Shown here piece after piece: positions 25,288 through 26,877 of a stretch of DNA of 26,877 bases. Position 1 is the stretch's first letter. Every line of letters begins with the position of its first letter. Below the pieces are notes generated by a model. That model was not told the DNA's origin, did no database searches, and saw nothing but the letters and a program-made list of their open reading frames with translations. Both the position numbers and the translations under genes were made by a program. Source of the DNA: CAISIP01 sp031383745 (GTDB lineage: Bacteria; Pseudomonadota; Gammaproteobacteria; Burkholderiales; Burkholderiaceae_C); NCBI GenBank assembly GCA_031383745.1, contig JANMZX010000071.1, positions 1-26,877 of the forward strand. The letters are read 5' to 3'.

Positions 25288-25935
25288 ATGGACAGCGCGC
25301 TTCGCATCGTGGTGGTGGCACCGGACCTGACGATCTCGGATCCGGGGGATGACTACGCGATCAGCCAGGCCGAACGCTCGCGCAGCCTGCGCATCGGGCT
25401 GCTGGAAAGCGGCTTCAACCTCGTCGCCGTTTTGCCGGGCGATGCGTTTCTGCACCAGCGGCTGAGCCAGCTGCAGCCCGACATGATCATCGTGGATGCC
25501 GAAAGCGACGCGCGCGACGCCCTGGAACACGTGGTCGTCGCCACCCGCGACGAGCGCCGCCCGATCGTGATGTTCACCAACGACGGTGACACGTCACACG
25601 TCCGCGATGCGGTTGCGGCTGGCGTATCGGCCTATGTGGTCGCCGGGCTGTCCGCCGATCGCATCCGCCCGATCCTGGATGTCGCGATGGCGCGCTTCCA
25701 GCACGAACAGGCCCTGCGCCAGCAACTCGCCGACACGCGCAGCGAACTGGACCAGCGCACCGCCGAATTGCATGAACGCAAGCTGATCGACCGTGCCAAG
25801 GGCCTGCTGATGCAACGCCAGGGCCTGACGGAACAGCAGGCCTACGACAAGCTGCGCAAGACCGCCATGGACAAGGGCCTGCGGCTGGCCGACGTGGCGC
25901 AACGCGTGCTCGATGTGATGGATCTTCTGGGCTGA
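25288..25935 (+). CDS. nasT: NasT-like ANTAR-domain antiterminator
   Basis: A 215-residue response-regulator-like protein with a C-terminal ANTAR RNA-binding domain. Residues 1-135 form a receiver-like domain: D70 sits at the phospho-acceptor place (MIIVD), but the usual conserved lysine after the fifth strand is replaced (AYVVAG instead of AY-VKP), so it is probably a pseudo-receiver. About 15 extra residues follow the first strand. A coiled linker (about 137-165) leads to ANTAR (about 160-211: RAKGLLMQRQGLTEQQAYDKLRKTAM). NasT proteins prevent termination in nitrate-assimilation leaders and are held inactive by the nitrate sensor NasS; no NasS gene is adjacent here. The start could also be GTG 25285; no good ribosome site is seen. 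Confidence 0.85.
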   Translation: MDSALRIVVVAPDLTISDPGDDYAISQAERSRSLRIGLLESGFNLVAVLPGDAFLHQRLSQLQPDMIIVDAESDARDALEHVVVATRDERRPIVMFTNDGDTSHVRDAVAAGVSAYVVAGLSADRIRPILDVAMARFQHEQALRQQLADTRSELDQRTAELHERKLIDRAKGLLMQRQGLTEQQAYDKLRKTAMDKGLRLADVAQRVLDVMDLLG

Positions 25936-25946
25936 ATTGGTGCGGC

Positions 25947-25961
25947 GCACAAAACTGGTGC
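25947..25961 (+). promoter_or_regulatory. NtrC-type binding site
   Basis: GCACAAAACTGGTGC fits the GCAC-N7-GTGC pattern of NtrC sites such as E. coli glnA site 1. Its centre lies about 115 bases before the predicted sigma-54 start, a normal enhancer distance. Two further TGGTGC half-sites lie at 25938-25943 and 25986-25991. Confidence 0.6.
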
Positions 25962-25976
25962 CGTCTCGCGCTCTGG

Positions 25977-25991
25977 ACAGAAACCTGGTGC
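25977..25991 (+). promoter_or_regulatory. Second, degenerate NtrC-type site
   Basis: The right half TGGTGC (25986-25991) is perfect and lies exactly 30 bases, about three helical turns, after that of the first site. The left half (ACAG in place of GCAC) matches poorly. Same-face tandem placement suits cooperative NtrC binding. Confidence 0.45.
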
Positions 25992-26043
25992 CGGCTCAAT
26001 GCATGTGGGCCAAAGTCGCTCCTCATTTCATAGCAAATAGTGG

Positions 26044-26058
26044 TGGCACGCGACTTGC
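26044..26058 (+). promoter_or_regulatory. Sigma-54 promoter of nrtA operon
   Basis: TGGCACGCGACTTGC matches the -24/-12 consensus TGGCACG-N4-TTGC in every conserved base. GG is at 26045-26046 and GC at 26057-26058. The transcription start is predicted at about 26070, giving a leader of about 160 bases before nrtA. Confidence 0.85.
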
Positions 26059-26072
26059 GTAAGTGAAGGCAA

Positions 26073-26086
26073 GACCAACGAAGGTC
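26073..26086 (+). promoter_or_regulatory. ANTAR target hairpin 1
   Basis: GACC (26073-26076) pairs with GGTC (26083-26086) around the six-base loop AACGAA, with A at loop position 1 (26077) and G at position 4 (26080). That is the hexaloop signature of ANTAR target RNA. It begins within a few bases of the predicted transcript 5' end. Confidence 0.6.
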
Positions 26087-26096
26087 GTTTGATGCG

Positions 26097-26118
26097 CACC
26101 ACCCAATGGCGGGCGGTG
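26097..26118 (+). promoter_or_regulatory. ANTAR target hairpin 2
   Basis: CACCACCC (26097-26104) pairs with GGGCGGTG (26111-26118), seven pairs and one A-C mismatch, around the loop AATGGC with A1 (26105) and G4 (26108). It lies 10 bases after hairpin 1 and is the most stable of the three small hairpins. Confidence 0.7.
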
Positions 26119-26130
26119 TCTCTCACCCAA

Positions 26131-26144
26131 GGACAAAGGCGTCC
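26131..26144 (+). promoter_or_regulatory. ANTAR-type hairpin 3, overlapping the terminator
   Basis: GGAC (26131-26134) pairs with GTCC (26141-26144) around the loop AAAGGC, again A1 (26135) and G4 (26138). Its 3' arm and part of its loop are the 5' arm of the terminator, so the two structures exclude each other. Hairpins 2 and 3 together would be the antiterminating pair. Confidence 0.6.
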
Positions 26145-26207
26145 CCATCCCAGGTTGCTGCCGACCCCGGTCGCGCAGCCGGGTGATGTGGACGCCTTGT
26201 TCATTTG
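26136..26207 (+). terminator. Leader terminator of nrtA operon
   Basis: One long hairpin can form: AAGGCGTCC (26136-26144) with GGACGCCTT (26190-26198), CATC (26146-26149) with GATG (26185-26188), GGTTGC (26153-26158) with GCAGCC (26175-26180, one G-U), and CGAC (26162-26165) with GTCG (26170-26173). A moderately T-rich GTTCATTT follows. It lies 32 bases before the nrtA start, as expected for a default terminator relieved by an ANTAR protein. Confidence 0.7.
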
Positions 26208-26230
26208 CACGATTTACTGGGAGTTCTGCC

Positions 26231-26877
26231 ATGTCCGCATTCCTGACCACCAGCCTGAGCCGGCGCGCGGTGCTGCAATCCGCAGCCGTGGGCGCCATCG
26301 GCATCAGCCCCGCATTACGCGCCACCGTCTACGCCCAGGGATCCGACGCCCCGGAAAAGAAGGAGGTCAAGATCGGCTTCATCCCCCTGACCGATTGCGC
26401 CAGCGTGGTGATGGCGTCGGTGCTGGGCATCGACCAGAAATACGGCGTCAAGTTCGTCCTCAACAAGGAAGCCAGTTGGGCCGGTGTGCGCGACAAGCTG
26501 GTCAGCGGCGAACTCGACTTCGCGCACGTGTTGTACGGCCTGGTCTACGGCGTGCATCTCGGCACCTCCGGGCCCAAGAAGGACATGGCGGTGCTGATGA
26601 CCCTCAACAACAACGGCCAGGCGATCACGCTGTCCAAGAAGCTGGCCGACAAGGGCGCCGTCGACGGTGCCGGCCTGGCCAAGCTGATGGCCAGCGAAAA
26701 GCGCGAATACACCTTTGCGCAGACGTTCCCCACCGGCACCCACGCGATGTGGCTGTACTACTGGCTGGCTGCCAACGGCATCGACCCGATCAAGGATGCC
26801 AAGGTGATCACAGTGCCGCCGCCGCAGATGGTGGCCAACATGCGCGTCGGCAACATGGACGGCTACTGCGTCGGCGA
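26231..26877 (+). CDS. nrtA: Nitrate ABC transporter substrate-binding protein (partial)
   Basis: The first 215 residues of a CmpA/NrtA-family periplasmic binding protein; the 3' end lies outside the window. The N-terminus carries a twin-arginine signal (SRRAVLQ at 10-16, a hydrophobic stretch, likely cleavage after VYA near 35). The mature part starts KIGFIPLTDCASVVMA, the family hallmark, followed by KLVSGELDFAHVL and TFPTGTHAMWLYYWLAANGIDP. The Tat signal argues for exported NrtA rather than the cytoplasmic sensor NasS, which lacks one. GGGAG lies 7 bases before the ATG. Permease, ATPase and nitrate/nitrite reductase genes are expected next. Expression should depend on sigma-54, NtrC and ANTAR antitermination. 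Nitrate rather than bicarbonate or cyanate is inferred from the context. Confidence 0.88.
   Translation, partial: MSAFLTTSLSRRAVLQSAAVGAIGISPALRATVYAQGSDAPEKKEVKIGFIPLTDCASVVMASVLGIDQKYGVKFVLNKEASWAGVRDKLVSGELDFAHVLYGLVYGVHLGTSGPKKDMAVLMTLNNNGQAITLSKKLADKGAVDGAGLAKLMASEKREYTFAQTFPTGTHAMWLYYWLAANGIDPIKDAKVITVPPPQMVANMRVGNMDGYCVG

Noticed and set aside
26023..26325. Minus-strand 100-codon open frame across the nrtA leader
   Set aside because: It lies over the promoter, leader hairpins and nrtA start on the opposite strand and has no recognisable sequence features.
26092..26877. Open frame starting in the nrtA leader, possible leader peptide
   Set aside because: It runs on through nrtA in another frame rather than ending as a short peptide, has no ribosome site and overlaps the hairpins, so it is most likely chance.

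Overview
The window is GC-rich bacterial chromosome with dense, long co-directional runs of housekeeping genes. The gene order rpsO-pnp-quinone oxidoreductase-tpiA-secG-tRNA-Leu-nuoA to nuoN-Nudix-DUF1178 and the protein sequences point to a betaproteobacterium of the order Burkholderiales, most likely a Comamonadaceae-like organism. That placement is an inference from protein similarity and synteny as remembered; no database search was run. I see no insertion sequence, prophage, CRISPR array or plasmid feature.

Layout. Bases 1-324 (+) are the 3' end of an ABC exporter gene. From 343 to 22245 almost everything is on the minus strand. Read in the direction of transcription: a PLP aminotransferase (preceded by an orphan amino-acid-type substrate-binding protein at 22267-23577), rpsO with its own promoter and terminator, pnp with a structured leader, an NAD(P)H:quinone oxidoreductase, tpiA, secG, tRNA-Leu(GAG), then the complete 14-gene respiratory complex I operon nuoABCDEFGHIJKLMN. 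A Nudix ADP-ribose pyrophosphatase-like gene and a DUF1178 gene follow. Many neighbours overlap by the ATGA arrangement (nuoD/E, E/F, G/H, J/K and the oxidoreductase/tpiA), which indicates translational coupling. The right end holds a small Hsp20-like gene (+), tsaD (-), and the start of a nitrate-assimilation locus (+).

The most interesting part is 25249-26877. A NasT-like ANTAR RNA-binding antiterminator (25288-25935) is followed by a 295-base control region and then nrtA, a Tat-exported nitrate-binding protein cut off by the window end. The control region reads as a stacked logic gate. It has tandem TGGTGC elements, including a GCAC-N7-GTGC NtrC-type site. These are followed by a consensus sigma-54 -24/-12 promoter and a leader whose predicted 5' end lies a few bases before a series of three small hairpins. 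All three have six-base loops with A at position 1 and G at position 4, the signature of ANTAR target RNA. The third hairpin shares bases with the 5' arm of a long terminator hairpin, so the two cannot form together. This predicts nitrogen-limitation control of initiation (NtrC/sigma-54) and nitrate control of elongation (ANTAR antitermination). A second sigma-54-like element overlapping a perfect 17-base dyad lies directly before the ANTAR gene and would give a nearly leaderless mRNA.

Other RNA-level features are the rpsO terminator, a long hairpin in the pnp leader that resembles in position the RNase III/PNPase autoregulatory element known from E. coli, and a roughly 110-base rpsO leader.
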